Positions 1-8,346 are shown, counted from the stretch's first letter. The stretch: DNA of 64,000 nt from Streptomyces nigrescens (GCA_024349765.1 AP026073.1:5952001-6016000); one strand, 5' to 3'. Numbers and translations: made by a program. Notes: generated from the letters alone by a model not told the origin.

Positions 1-84
1 CCGCTGATCGCCGACCAGTCGGTCTTCGACGAGATCGAGCAGATCCTGCGCGCGGTCCTCACCGAGGCCTGGACCAAGCTCTGA
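1..84 (+). CDS. C-terminal end of a probable class III aminotransferase (partial)
   Basis: Only the last 27 codons are in the window. They read in frame from base 1 to a TGA at 82-84 and end in LTEAWTKL. The acidic, helical tail (FDEIEQILRAVL) resembles the C-terminus of Streptomyces class III (PLP-dependent) aminotransferases. The S. coelicolor chromosome carries one at the matching place, as I recall. The family assignment is inference from a very short piece. That a reading frame ends here is well supported by codon use and by the intergenic character of what follows. Confidence 0.45.
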   Translation, partial: PLIADQSVFDEIEQILRAVLTEAWTKL

Positions 85-150
85 TCATCGCGTCACCTCC
101 CGTTTCACTGATGCGGAGCTCACAGATACACAACTGAACACCCAGCGGCT

Positions 151-186
151 CAGATTCACTCACTTCAAGCCATACGAGTGAATCTG
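151..186. promoter_or_regulatory. 11-bp perfect inverted repeat in the 85-314 intergenic region
   Basis: CAGATTCACTC (151-161) and GAGTGAATCTG (176-186) are exact inverted copies separated by 14 bases. The position fits either a terminator for the upstream gene, although there is no T run, or an operator for the ABC transporter that starts at 315. The sequence is less GC-rich than its surroundings, which favours a protein-binding site. No other structure was seen in this 230-base gap. Confidence 0.4.
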
Positions 187-314
187 GGCCGTTGTGCTGC
201 CAAGCGGCGAATACCGGGGGTCAGCAATCCTTACCGTGCTAGTGACCGTTACCCTCCATGGTCGTTCACCCGCTCGGGGGAACGAATCAACGCGAACGAG
301 CAAGAGGTGCGCAG

Positions 315-1055
315 ATGGTGGCCCCGCCTGACAACGACGTTCTCTGGGCCCGCGGCCTGCACCACACGTACGGTGGGACCACCGCCCTCGCCGGAGTCTC
401 CCTCGGCGTCCGCGAAGGCGAGATCCTCGCCGTCAACGGCCCACGCGGCAGCGGGAAGACCACCCTCCTGAAGTGCCTCTCCGGTCAACTCGTCCCGACC
501 GAGGGCGAGGTCTGGTTCAACAGCGCCCCCGTGCACACCCTCTCCTCCCCCAGCCGCGAACGGCTGCGTCTCGACCGGTTCGGCTGGATCGACACCGAAC
601 CCCACCTCGTTCCCGAACTCACCGCCTGGGAGAACGCCGCCCTCCCCCTGCTGCTGCGCGGCACCGGCGCCCGCTCCGCGAAGCACACCGCGATCGAATG
701 GCTCGACCGCCTCGACGTCGGCATGTGCGCCCGCCGCCGCCCCGCCCAGCTCGACCAGTCCCAGCGCCAGCGCGTCGCCATCGCCCGCGCCCTCGCCACC
801 ACCCCGCAGGTGCTGTTCGCCGACGAGCCGACCGCCCCCCTGCACCACGCCGACGGCACCCAGGTCCTGCGCACCCTGACCACCGCGGCCCGCTCGCACC
901 AGATCACCGTGGTCCTGACCACTCACGACCCGGACATCGGCACGCTCGCCGACCGGTCCGTCGCACTTCTCGACGGCCGACAGTCGACCGCCACCCCGGC
1001 CGGCGCCGGCTCCTCCGACGAGGAAAGCAGGGCAGCGTGCTCGCTCTCCGTCTAG
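315..1055 (+). CDS. ABC transporter ATP-binding protein with degenerate motifs
   Basis: A 246-residue nucleotide-binding subunit of the LolD/MacB type, which would energise the permease encoded next to it. Walker A is intact (GPRGSGKTT, about 42-50), as are Walker B (VLFADE, about 166-171) and the H-loop (TTHD, about 220). The ABC signature, normally LSGGQ, reads LDQSQ (about 145-150). The Q-loop region WIDTEPHL lacks the usual glutamine, and the D-loop reads APLHH where GALD is typical. The ATG at 315 is preceded by AAGAGG; an in-frame ATG at 258 would add 19 residues not typical of the family. The 3' end overlaps the permease start by 19 bases. ATPase activity may be weak or asymmetric. The substrate is unknown. 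Confidence 0.85.
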   Translation: MVAPPDNDVLWARGLHHTYGGTTALAGVSLGVREGEILAVNGPRGSGKTTLLKCLSGQLVPTEGEVWFNSAPVHTLSSPSRERLRLDRFGWIDTEPHLVPELTAWENAALPLLLRGTGARSAKHTAIEWLDRLDVGMCARRRPAQLDQSQRQRVAIARALATTPQVLFADEPTAPLHHADGTQVLRTLTTAARSHQITVVLTTHDPDIGTLADRSVALLDGRQSTATPAGAGSSDEESRAACSLSV

Positions 1056-2209
1056 CCCGCGGCTCTCACCCCCTCGTCCTGCTGCGCCGCCTCCTCGTGA
1101 CCACCGCCGCGGCCGGCACCGGCTTCCTCATCCTGTCCACCATCGGCCACGCTGCCGGCCACCCGGCCGCGGCCGAGGAATCCCTCGTACGGCTGCTGTG
1201 GTGCGCCGCCCCGCTCGCCGCCACCGCCCAGCTCGCGGTCTCCACGGCCCGCACCGATCCGGCCGCCCGTCTCCAGCGCGGCATGACCGCCGCCGGCCTG
1301 GGCCCCCTCCGACTCACCCTCCTCGCCACCGCTTCCACCGCACTGACCTGCTTCCTCGGCGCCCTCCTCTCGCTGCTCGTCTTCCTGCGCCTCCGCGGCG
1401 ACCTCGGCGGCGCGGACACCGCTCGCTCTCTCGGCATCGACGCCGACCTGCTGGGCGCCGGCCACCCCCTGCCGCTCGCGGGAGCCCTCCTCCTGCTGGC
1501 CCTCGTACCGCTCACCGCGTCCGCCGCGACCGCCGTCTCCCTGCGCCCCCGCGACGACGCCGGGTCACAGGACGCCGAGCTCCGCCCCCGGACCGCCCCG
1601 CCGTCCGGCCTCCCCTGGGGCATCGCACTGGCCGCCGCCGGCCTGGCGATCGAGGCCTACACCAGCCCCGCCTCCAAGGCCCACGGCGGACTGCTCCCCC
1701 TGCCCGGCCGGCTGATCGGCAGCCCCCCGGGCGTACTGGGCGGCTGGGCCCTGTCGGCCCTGGGCCTCGTCCTGGCCGGCCCCGGCCTGGTGCATTTGTG
1801 CGGCCGCCTCCTGTGCGCCGGCCGGCCCGGCGCCCTGCGCCTCCTCTCCGGGCGCGTTCTCCAGGAGGAGTCCCACCGCCTCGGCCGCCCGCTCGGTGTG
1901 ATGTGCGCGGTTGCATCCGCTGCCTACGTCGCCGTCAAGGTCTACGACTCCGTTCCCTCCCGTTCGTTCGGTCCCCTCACCGGCGTCGGCGCAACGGTCG
2001 TCCTCGCCTGCGTCATCGCCAGCGCCCTGACCGCCGCCCTGGAATCCCGATCCGCCCGAGCCCGGACCACGGCCGCCCTCCGCCGCTTGGGCGCCTCCGC
2101 CTCCGTCCTCCACCGCGCCGCCGCTCTCCGCACCCTGGTCCTCCTGATCGTCCTGGGCCCACTGACGTGGACCGTGGCCGAGATGGCGACGCTGCCGTTG
2201 ATGCATTGA
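1037..2209 (+). CDS. FtsX-like ABC transporter permease
   Basis: A 390-residue integral membrane protein with about eight hydrophobic segments: a pair near residues 15-70, a group at 90-170, one near 210, and a C-terminal set from about 280. It is the likely partner of the overlapping ATPase, and the two would form an exporter or an envelope-acting ABC machine. The start chosen is the GTG at 1037, preceded by GAGGAAAG and overlapping the end of the ATPase, which suggests translational coupling. The frame is open far upstream (to 473), but that part is the shadow of the ATPase gene. The protein ends MATLPLMH, and the DNA of its stop region is duplicated in tandem. Confidence 0.8.
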   Translation: MLALRLARGSHPLVLLRRLLVTTAAAGTGFLILSTIGHAAGHPAAAEESLVRLLWCAAPLAATAQLAVSTARTDPAARLQRGMTAAGLGPLRLTLLATASTALTCFLGALLSLLVFLRLRGDLGGADTARSLGIDADLLGAGHPLPLAGALLLLALVPLTASAATAVSLRPRDDAGSQDAELRPRTAPPSGLPWGIALAAAGLAIEAYTSPASKAHGGLLPLPGRLIGSPPGVLGGWALSALGLVLAGPGLVHLCGRLLCAGRPGALRLLSGRVLQEESHRLGRPLGVMCAVASAAYVAVKVYDSVPSRSFGPLTGVGATVVLACVIASALTAALESRSARARTTAALRRLGASASVLHRAAALRTLVLLIVLGPLTWTVAEMATLPLMH

Positions 2210-2282
2210 GGCCGTTGATGCATTGAGCTGGTGGGGGCTGTGCAGTGAGCTGACGGGTGGGCTGTGCAGTGAGTAGACGGGT
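2194..2282. repeat. Two short tandem duplications at and after the permease stop codon
   Basis: GCCGTTGATGCATTGAG occurs twice back to back (2194-2210 and 2211-2227) and includes the permease TGA. A second tandem pair of 24 bases follows at 2235-2258 and 2259-2282, differing at two positions. The rest of the gap to 2524 is rich in G and T on this strand and shows no gene. These look like replication-slippage products. Confidence 0.9.
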
Positions 2283-2524
2283 GCCCTGCGGGTTGTGCTG
2301 TGGTTCAGCTGAGGGCTGAGAGGCGGGGAGTTGGGCGGTGTGTGGCGCGGTGGTATGGGGTGGTGTGTGCGGTGATGGGACCAGCCTCTGAGTGGGGCGC
2401 CGCATCTGGCCCGTACGGCAGTGTCCCCTGAGTACGCCGCTCCGATGAATGCGCCGCTCCGACTCGCATCACGTTGTTCCCTGGTGGGGAGATGGCGGCC
2501 CATTCCCACCCCAAGCCGCCCCCT

Positions 2525-2953
2525 TCAGCGACGGTCCAGCGCCGTGACCTCCACCTCTATTCGCCAGTCCGGTTGGGCCAGTGCGGACACTTCCAGCAGT
2601 GTGTCGGCGGGGTAGGGCTCGGACAGGAGCTCCTCGCGCAGCGCGATGACATGCTCGAGGTGGGCCGCCATGTCCGTCACGAAGATGCCGACCTTGACGA
2701 CGTCGGCCAGTGAAGCACCCGCCGTGGCCAGGACTCGCTCGACGTTCGCGAACGCCTGCCGGCCTTGTTCCAGGAAATCGTCCGAGACCGTCCGCCCCTG
2801 CTCGTCGAATCCCGCCTGCCCCGAGACGTGGATCAATCCGCCCGCCCTGATGGCCTGTGAGATCTTGTACGGCTCGTACCAGTCCGGCACGGTGGCGATC
2901 CGCTCAATCTCAGTCGCGCTCCGAGCCTCGGTAGCCACATTCCCCATCACCAT
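2525..2953 (-). CDS. RidA family (YjgF/YER057c/UK114) protein
   Basis: A 142-residue protein of the RidA family. Members are small trimeric enzymes, many of which hydrolyse reactive enamine/imine intermediates from PLP enzymes. Visible family features are HVSGQAGFDEQG (about 40-51), the central FANVERVLATAGASLADVVK stretch, and a C-terminal RIEVEVTALDRR whose arginine normally sits in the active site. Of several clustered in-frame ATGs, the one at 2953 is chosen because GGGGAGG lies six bases upstream; those at 2959 and 2947 are too close or too far. It is divergent from a MarR gene and shares a short, palindrome-rich control region with it. The natural substrate is not evident. Confidence 0.85.
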   Translation of the reverse strand: MVMGNVATEARSATEIERIATVPDWYEPYKISQAIRAGGLIHVSGQAGFDEQGRTVSDDFLEQGRQAFANVERVLATAGASLADVVKVGIFVTDMAAHLEHVIALREELLSEPYPADTLLEVSALAQPDWRIEVEVTALDRR

Positions 2954-2970
2954 CGTCATCCTCCCCCTAG

Positions 2971-3025
2971 GTCCATGCACATGCATCACTTGCATGCACA
3001 TACATAAGTTTCGGATGCATGTACG
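2971..3025. promoter_or_regulatory. Palindrome cluster between ridA-like and marR genes
   Basis: The divergent control region carries repeated ATGCAT/TGCATG motifs: ATGCAT at 2982-2987, the perfect 8-mer TGCATGCA at 2992-2999, and ATGCAT again at 3016-3021. MarR-family proteins bind short palindromes of about this size, often in their own promoter. These sites are therefore good candidates for the operator of the adjacent MarR gene and for control of the divergent RidA gene. Confidence 0.5.
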
Positions 3026-3071
3026 CTGCTGTCAAGAGCCCAGCAGAAAAAGGCAGAAGAGGCGGATGGCG

Positions 3072-3479
3072 ATGGACGCGGAGCACTGGGACCGGCTCGG
3101 AACACTGCACACGCGCGTCGAACAGGAACTCGCAAGGGCCCTGCAGCAGCACCACAGCATCGGGCTGTCGGAGTACCGCGCGCTGGCCCGGCTGGCCGAG
3201 GCGGACGACGGTGAGCTGCGGATGCAGGAACTCGCCGACCTCATCGGACTCAACCAGAGTTCGGTGAGCCGGCTGGCCTCGCGCCTGGAGTCCTCCGGCT
3301 TCACCCGCCGGGACCTGTGCCCCGACGACCGGCGCGGCGTGTACAGCGTGATCACCGAGGAAGGCCGCAAGCTGCAGAAGAAGGCGCGGCCGACCTACGA
3401 CGGCGCCCTGCGCGCCGCCCTGGACTCCGCGGCCGCCGACCGGAACCTCCGCCCCCTGGTGGAATCCCTGCGGCCCTAA
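3072..3479 (+). CDS. MarR family transcriptional regulator
   Basis: A 135-residue winged-helix regulator. The helix-turn-helix spans about residues 50-85 (LRMQELADLIGLNQSSVSRL) and is followed by the wing RRDLCPDDRRGVYSVITEEG, the typical MarR DxRxxxxxLT layout with CPDDRRGVYSVIT. The ATG at 3072 sits nine bases after AAGAGG; an alternative ATG at 3066 would add two residues. The stop is separated by one base from the ATG of the LOG-family gene, so the two are probably cotranscribed. It is divergent from ridA. The ligand is unknown. Confidence 0.85.
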   Translation: MDAEHWDRLGTLHTRVEQELARALQQHHSIGLSEYRALARLAEADDGELRMQELADLIGLNQSSVSRLASRLESSGFTRRDLCPDDRRGVYSVITEEGRKLQKKARPTYDGALRAALDSAAADRNLRPLVESLRP

Positions 3480-3480
3480 C

Positions 3481-4635
3481 ATGGCGGGCGTGCACTGGAA
3501 TTCAGAGTCCCCAGCGTCCGACCGTCACCCCGAGCACGACCGTGAGATCGAGTCCCTGAAGGAGTTCGACCAGGTCGCCTCCACCGGCAGCCTCGCCGGC
3601 TACCGCATCCAGTCGGTAGACCTGATGGACCGTACGTTCGCGCTCCTCAGCACGGACACCACGGAATCCGTGTTTCTCGGCTGCGCCATGGAGCCGGACG
3701 CGGCGGCCAAGGTCCGCGCCGGTGGCGCCTTGGTCTTCCCGCCCATACCGGACCTCCCGTTCGATCCTTATCGGGGCAGTTTGTACGGGCCGGAGGAGCT
3801 TTTCGAGGGGCTGGTCGACGCGGGCTACGACGCCACCCCGGACGCTCTCACCTATCACTGGTACCAGGGCACCAAATCGGACGGCGACATCTTCGCCTCG
3901 ATGCTCCGCAGCATCCACGACGACGCGGTCTCCGATGCGCTCGACGAACACCTCGCGGGCGCACAGGTGGTGGGCATCATGGGCGGACATGCGCTGGAGC
4001 GCGGGTCCGCAGCCTACGCAGGGGCGGCCCGGCTCGGTCGCCGGCTCGCGCGCGACGGCCTGACCGTGGCGACGGGCGGCGGCCCGGGGGCCATGGAGGC
4101 CGCGAACCTCGGCGCGTACGCCGCGCCCTTCGAGGACGAGATGCTGGAATCCGCGCTGGAGATCCTTTCCAAGGCCCCGCACTTCGGCCCCTCGATCACC
4201 GACTGGGCTCGTGCCGCCTTCGACGTACGCCGGAGCCAGCCGGGCGGCGGCTCCTCGGTCGGCATTCCGACCTGGTTCTACGGACACGAACCGCCCAATG
4301 CCTTTGCGTCCCACATCGCCAAATACTTCGTCAACGCGGTGCGCGAGGACGGCCTGCTGGCACGCTCGAACGCCGGCGTCGTGTTCCTGCCCGGCGCCGC
4401 CGGAACCGTCCAGGAAATCTTCGACAATGCGACCCCGAACTACTACCAGTCACGGGGCGAGCCGACCCCGATGGTGCTGGTGAACCGCGCGCACTGGACG
4501 GAGAAGCTGCCCACCTGGCCCCTGCTCCAGGCTCTCGCCGCGGACCGTCCCATGGCCACCCGGATCGCCCTGGTCGACTCGGTGGACGAGGTCCCGGACG
4601 CACTCGTCCGCCTGAGGAGCGGGGCTTCTTCCTGA
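3481..4635 (+). CDS. LOG family Rossmann-fold protein
   Basis: A 384-residue protein of the LOG / 'lysine decarboxylase-like' superfamily, which includes cytokinin riboside 5'-monophosphate phosphoribohydrolases. The nucleotide-binding motifs are GIMGGHALERG (about 162-172), GGGPGAMEAAN (about 198-208) and a C-terminal PGAAGTVQEIF (about 305) that corresponds to the catalytic PGGxGTxxE signature with A for the second G. It is much longer than plant LOG (about 215 residues) because of an N-terminal region of about 150 residues. It follows the MarR gene with one base between. A nucleotide-related hydrolase or binding role is likely; the exact reaction is not shown by the sequence. Confidence 0.75.
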   Translation: MAGVHWNSESPASDRHPEHDREIESLKEFDQVASTGSLAGYRIQSVDLMDRTFALLSTDTTESVFLGCAMEPDAAAKVRAGGALVFPPIPDLPFDPYRGSLYGPEELFEGLVDAGYDATPDALTYHWYQGTKSDGDIFASMLRSIHDDAVSDALDEHLAGAQVVGIMGGHALERGSAAYAGAARLGRRLARDGLTVATGGGPGAMEAANLGAYAAPFEDEMLESALEILSKAPHFGPSITDWARAAFDVRRSQPGGGSSVGIPTWFYGHEPPNAFASHIAKYFVNAVREDGLLARSNAGVVFLPGAAGTVQEIFDNATPNYYQSRGEPTPMVLVNRAHWTEKLPTWPLLQALAADRPMATRIALVDSVDEVPDALVRLRSGASS

Positions 4636-4800
4636 GCGAGGGGACCTTCCTCCACCCGGCCTTCCGAGAGACGAATGGGCGCGCTCCTGTCGCCGACAAC
4701 TGATCCGTTTGCCCGCTGAGGCAACTCCCCTCCCGAAATGCACGTCTGCCAAGCCAGGTAATGAACAGGTAATGCAGACAGCGGGCGAACGGAGCTCTCG

Positions 4801-5865
4801 GTGATCATCGGCCTTCTGACGGCCGTGGCGGCCTCGGCCTGCTACGGCACGGGTTCGGTCCTACAGGCGGTCGGTTCCCGTAAATCCGCACGCAAGGAGG
4901 CGGCCAAGGCCTCCACCGCTGGCGTCACCCAGCATGGCGGTCCCAGCCTCTCCTCGACCGCCAAAGCCGCCGTGACCTGGGAATTCATGGTGGGCACCGT
5001 GCTGGACTTCATCGGTTTCGGGCTCGGAGCGCTGGCGGCCCGAATGCTGCCGCTGTTCCTGTCCCAGACCGTGATCAGCGCGAACCTCGTGATCACCGCC
5101 GTTCTGAGCATCAAGCTCCTCGGCATCCGGCTCAGCAAGGCCGAGTGGAGCTCCATCGGCGTGGTCTGTTCCGCGCTGGTGTTGCTCGCCACGGCCGCAG
5201 GCCCGGAAGGCAGCGGCCATACTCCGATCGCCACCCACTGGTGGCTGCTCGCCGCCTCCGTCGTACTCATGGGAGGCGGCACCCTGATCGTGCGCCTGAT
5301 GGGCGGACGGGCCGCGATCCTCGCCGGTCTGCTCTCCGGCCTGGGCTTCGGTGCCCTCGGCGTCGGCGTACGGGTCCTGAACGGCGCGGACCCTTTCCAT
5401 CTGCCGTCCATGCTCGCCGACCCCACTCTGTACGCGATCCTCGTCGCGGGCCTCGGCGGCATGTATCTGCACACCGTCGCCCTGCAGATCGGTTCGGTGA
5501 ACGGAGCCACGGCAGCGCTCGTGGTGGGCGAGACCGTGGTTCCCGGCATCCTCGGCGTCCTCTGGCTCGGTGACTCCTCTCGTCCGGGATTCGCCTGGGT
5601 CGCTGTCCTCGGTTTTGTAGTGGCCGTGGCCGGGGCGGTCGCCGTCGCCTGGTTCGGCGAGCCCGAGCCGGACGGTTCCGACGCTGCGATGGCGTCGGGA
5701 GCACTATCCGGCACAGGAGCGGAGAAGGAGCTGGGGTCGCCGGGTGCGGGCTCGCCCGGGGCGGCGGACGGGGCTCTCCCCGGCGGTGCCGTACCGTCTC
5801 CCGGCCACGAACAGACACGGCGCGCGGCGGGGGACGTCCAGCCCAGTGCCGAGCTCAGCCAATAG
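4801..5865 (+). CDS. DMT superfamily (EamA-like) membrane protein
   Basis: A 354-residue multi-pass membrane protein with about nine to ten hydrophobic segments between residues 1 and 285, then a polar Gly/Ser/Pro-rich tail. The start IIGLLTAVAASACYGTGSVLQ and the glycine-rich helices fit drug/metabolite-transporter or NIPA-like proteins. The GTG at 4801 is preceded by CGGAG at a normal distance. In the 165 bases upstream, AGGTAATG occurs twice, near 4757 and 4768. It stands alone between the LOG gene and a gene-poor stretch, so context does not indicate a substrate. Confidence 0.7.
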   Translation: MIIGLLTAVAASACYGTGSVLQAVGSRKSARKEAAKASTAGVTQHGGPSLSSTAKAAVTWEFMVGTVLDFIGFGLGALAARMLPLFLSQTVISANLVITAVLSIKLLGIRLSKAEWSSIGVVCSALVLLATAAGPEGSGHTPIATHWWLLAASVVLMGGGTLIVRLMGGRAAILAGLLSGLGFGALGVGVRVLNGADPFHLPSMLADPTLYAILVAGLGGMYLHTVALQIGSVNGATAALVVGETVVPGILGVLWLGDSSRPGFAWVAVLGFVVAVAGAVAVAWFGEPEPDGSDAAMASGALSGTGAEKELGSPGAGSPGAADGALPGGAVPSPGHEQTRRAAGDVQPSAELSQ

Positions 5866-5997
5866 CCCGTTCGTCCCGTGGGCAGTGAGCGCTCCAGGTT
5901 GTCGTAGGAGCGGGCCCCGGACCCAGCCCCAGTCCCAGCCCGGTCCCACTCCGACCTGGCCCAGGCATGCCCTCTCTCCCTCATCCTTCGCACGACA

Positions 5998-6302
5998 TCA
6001 GGGTTCGGCCGGCGTGGCGTTGAGGTATTCCGAGACGGCAAGCCGACTGCGGCCATCGCCCACATGACCGGCCTCCCTGTCGCGCATCGCATCGGACGCA
6101 CAGCCGACCCGAACGACACCCGGTCGTGCCGCGGGTCCGCGACGCGTGCCGGGCGAAGGGCAGCCATTGCGCTGACGCTCCGTTCCCACGTCTCCGCGGG
6201 CGAGTCCGCGTGCCGTTCATCTTGCAGCCCGCGCCAGGTCGGCACCGCCAACCACAATGTCGCCAACTGCCTTACATATAAGGGGTATTGGTAGCCCATC
6301 AT
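5998..6302 (-). pseudogene. Possible decayed small gene
   Basis: On the minus strand GGACGGAGGA lies directly before two ATGs (6302 and 6299), a strong ribosome-binding site. The opening frame reads MMGYQYPLYVRQLATLWLAV and onward with plausible codon use. A different frame gives the natural-looking tail SRLAVSEYLNATPAEP, stopping at 5998-6000. The join would need a one-base frameshift around 6090-6130. The opening contains a TTA codon, rare in Streptomyces. The opening frame itself runs on antisense to the DMT gene, which is not credible as one gene. No family is recognised. The rest of the 5866-6460 gap holds nothing else I can support. Confidence 0.3.
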
Positions 6303-6315
6303 TCCTCCGTCCTCG

Positions 6316-6325
6316 CGTGATCACG
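6316..6325. promoter_or_regulatory. CGTGATCACG palindrome upstream of the sensor kinase
   Basis: A perfect 10-bp palindrome, CGTGATCACG, within the less exact CCTCG...AGG context. It lies between the possible decayed minus-strand gene and the histidine kinase gene, about 135 bases before the kinase start. It could be an operator; nothing else supports this. Confidence 0.25.
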
Positions 6326-6460
6326 AGGCTACGGAGTGCGCGCTCGCGGAGCGTCAACCGAGCAACCGAACCTCGGCGTCAACCCGTGGCATGACATGCG
6401 GTCGAGAGATCAACCCGTGCGGCGACGCTGCGGCATAGCGCGATTTTGAAAAATGTCGGC

Positions 6461-7615
6461 ATGAGCAAATCTCTCCAGCAGCGGCTGCGCGGATGGATCG
6501 CGTCGCCCTCATACCCCTGGATCACCGGCGGAGCGCTGACCGCGTTCGCTGCCGCGGAACTGGTGGTCGTGCCGCGGCACTCGCTGGTGATCGCGCTCGC
6601 CGTGCTGGCGTCCGCCGCGGCTCTGACCTGGCGCCGTTCGTACCCGGCCATCGCCGTGCTCGCGGTCGTAGCGGTCCTGGTCAGCTTCGCGGCCGGAAGC
6701 GACCTCTATATCGCGGCCGCCGCGAGCGGGTTGATCGGCTGCTACACCCTCGGGCGTCGCAGAGTTGCACACCCCGCGGCCGTTGTCGTCGCCGGCTCGG
6801 TTCTCTCGCTCATCGTGAACCAGTGGCACATTGCGACATGGGGATGGCCCACCTACTCCCCCAGGCCGTACGCCGAGTGGTTCGTGCTGATCGCGGCGAT
6901 CCTGGCGGCGGTATCCATGGGCGATGCGGTACGCGCACGGGAGGAGACGCGTCGGGAGCGCACCGCGGCACAGGCTCGGTTGATCGAGATGGAGCGGCGG
7001 CAGGCCGCCGAGGCCGAGCGGGCGGCGATCGCTCGCGAACTCCACGATGTCATTTCGCACTCGGTCTCGATGATCGCGGTCCAGGCCGAGGGCGCCACGT
7101 ACACCACACCAGGTCTCTCCCCGCAGGCCCGCGACGGTTTTCAGCAGATCGCCGCCTCTGCCCGCTCATCGATGGCGGAACTGCGCCGACTGCTGAGCGT
7201 CCTGCGGACCGGGCCCGATGACAAGGCCGGCACTGCTCCCCAGCCGACCCTCGACGCACTGGACGACCTCATAACACAGCACCGCTCGGTGGGCGGTGAG
7301 GTCGAGCTGCGCATCAGCGGTGAACGCGTCGCGCTGCCCACCTCCTGGGAGCTGTCCGCATACCGCATCGTGCAGGAGGGGCTGACCAACGCGCGTCGGC
7401 ACGCTCCGGGCGCTCATACGGTGGTGGAGATCGGCTACTGCTCCGACCGGCTGGCGGTGCGCATCGCGGACGACGGACCGGGTCCGGCGGGTCCGACCCA
7501 CACCGGCCACGGGCTGGTCGGCATGCAGGAGCGGGCGGCGCTGCTCGGCGGGAAGCTCACCGCCGGGCCCGGGCCCGACGGCGGCTTTCTCATAGAAGCG
7601 GAAATCCCTTGGTGA
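6461..7615 (+). CDS. NarL-type sensor histidine kinase
   Basis: A 384-residue membrane sensor kinase. Hydrophobic segments between about residues 20 and 155 form a four- to six-helix sensor without a large extracellular domain. A HisKA_3 dimerisation domain follows with the phospho-acceptor histidine in RELHDVISHSVSM (about H195), then a HATPase_c domain with the N-box NARRHA (about 305) and the G-boxes ADDGPGPAG and GHGLVGMQER. The ATG at 6461 is preferred over the TTG at 6446, although neither has a clear ribosome-binding site. The stop overlaps the response-regulator start by four bases (GTGA). The signal is unknown. Confidence 0.85.
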   Translation: MSKSLQQRLRGWIASPSYPWITGGALTAFAAAELVVVPRHSLVIALAVLASAAALTWRRSYPAIAVLAVVAVLVSFAAGSDLYIAAAASGLIGCYTLGRRRVAHPAAVVVAGSVLSLIVNQWHIATWGWPTYSPRPYAEWFVLIAAILAAVSMGDAVRAREETRRERTAAQARLIEMERRQAAEAERAAIARELHDVISHSVSMIAVQAEGATYTTPGLSPQARDGFQQIAASARSSMAELRRLLSVLRTGPDDKAGTAPQPTLDALDDLITQHRSVGGEVELRISGERVALPTSWELSAYRIVQEGLTNARRHAPGAHTVVEIGYCSDRLAVRIADDGPGPAGPTHTGHGLVGMQERAALLGGKLTAGPGPDGGFLIEAEIPW

Positions 7616-8295
7616 TCAGAGCAATCGTCGCCGACGACCAGGCGGTCGTCCGCACGGCATTCGTCAATCTGCTGGGCACTCAGGACGACATCGAGGTGGT
7701 CGGTGAGGCCGAGGACGGTGTCCAGGCGGTGCGTGTCGCCGCGGAGCAGCGGCCCGACCTGGCCCTGCTGGACATCCGGATGCCGCACAAGAACGGCATC
7801 GAGGCCGCTCGTGAGATCACCCGGGCGTCCGAAGGCGCCACCAAAGCACTGATGCTGACGACGTTCGGCCTCGACGAGTACGTCTATGACGCGCTCGCTG
7901 CCGGGGCCAGCGGCTTCCTGTTGAAGGATGCGACGTTCCCCGAACTCCTGCATGCCGTAAGGGTCGTGGCGGAAGGGAATGCACTGCTGGCGCCGGAGCT
8001 GACGAAGCGGCTCATCGCGGCCTTCGTCAAGCAGCGGGCGGCGCCGGTGCCCGTACGCACGGTCGAGGAGCTGACCGACCGGGAGGTGGAGGTGCTCGTC
8101 CAGATCGCCCAGGGGCTTTCCAACGCGGAGATCGCCGAACGTCTGACGATCACGGACCACACCGTCAAGACACACATCAACCGGCTGTTCACCAAGATGG
8201 GTCTACGTGACCGGGCTCAAGCAGTCATCCTCGCCTACGAGTTGGGCCTGGTGGTCCCACAGGGCCGCCGGCCGGGCACCCTTCCCCCCGCATGA
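7612..8295 (+). CDS. NarL/FixJ family response regulator
   Basis: A 227-residue response regulator, the partner of the overlapping kinase. The receiver domain (1-120) has the acidic pair DD near 8-9, the phosphorylation site LLDIRMP (D54), and T84/K106-type conserved positions (LTTFG; LLKDA). A LuxR-type helix-turn-helix occupies about 145-205 (LTDREVEVLVQIAQGLSNAEIA). The GTG at 7612 gives the GTGA overlap with the kinase stop. The usual target would be a neighbouring transporter operon, but downstream there is only a truncated gene start (8347). Confidence 0.9.
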   Translation: MIRAIVADDQAVVRTAFVNLLGTQDDIEVVGEAEDGVQAVRVAAEQRPDLALLDIRMPHKNGIEAAREITRASEGATKALMLTTFGLDEYVYDALAAGASGFLLKDATFPELLHAVRVVAEGNALLAPELTKRLIAAFVKQRAAPVPVRTVEELTDREVEVLVQIAQGLSNAEIAERLTITDHTVKTHINRLFTKMGLRDRAQAVILAYELGLVVPQGRRPGTLPPA

Positions 8296-8346
8296 CCAAC
8301 AAACCACCCCTGCACAACGGACGACCACCACCTCAAGGAGCACACC

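Noticed and set aside
4842-6302. A single 486-codon minus-strand gene
   Set aside because: Most of it is antisense to the DMT membrane protein gene; only the first part (6302 to about 6090) has independent character, reported as a possible decayed gene.
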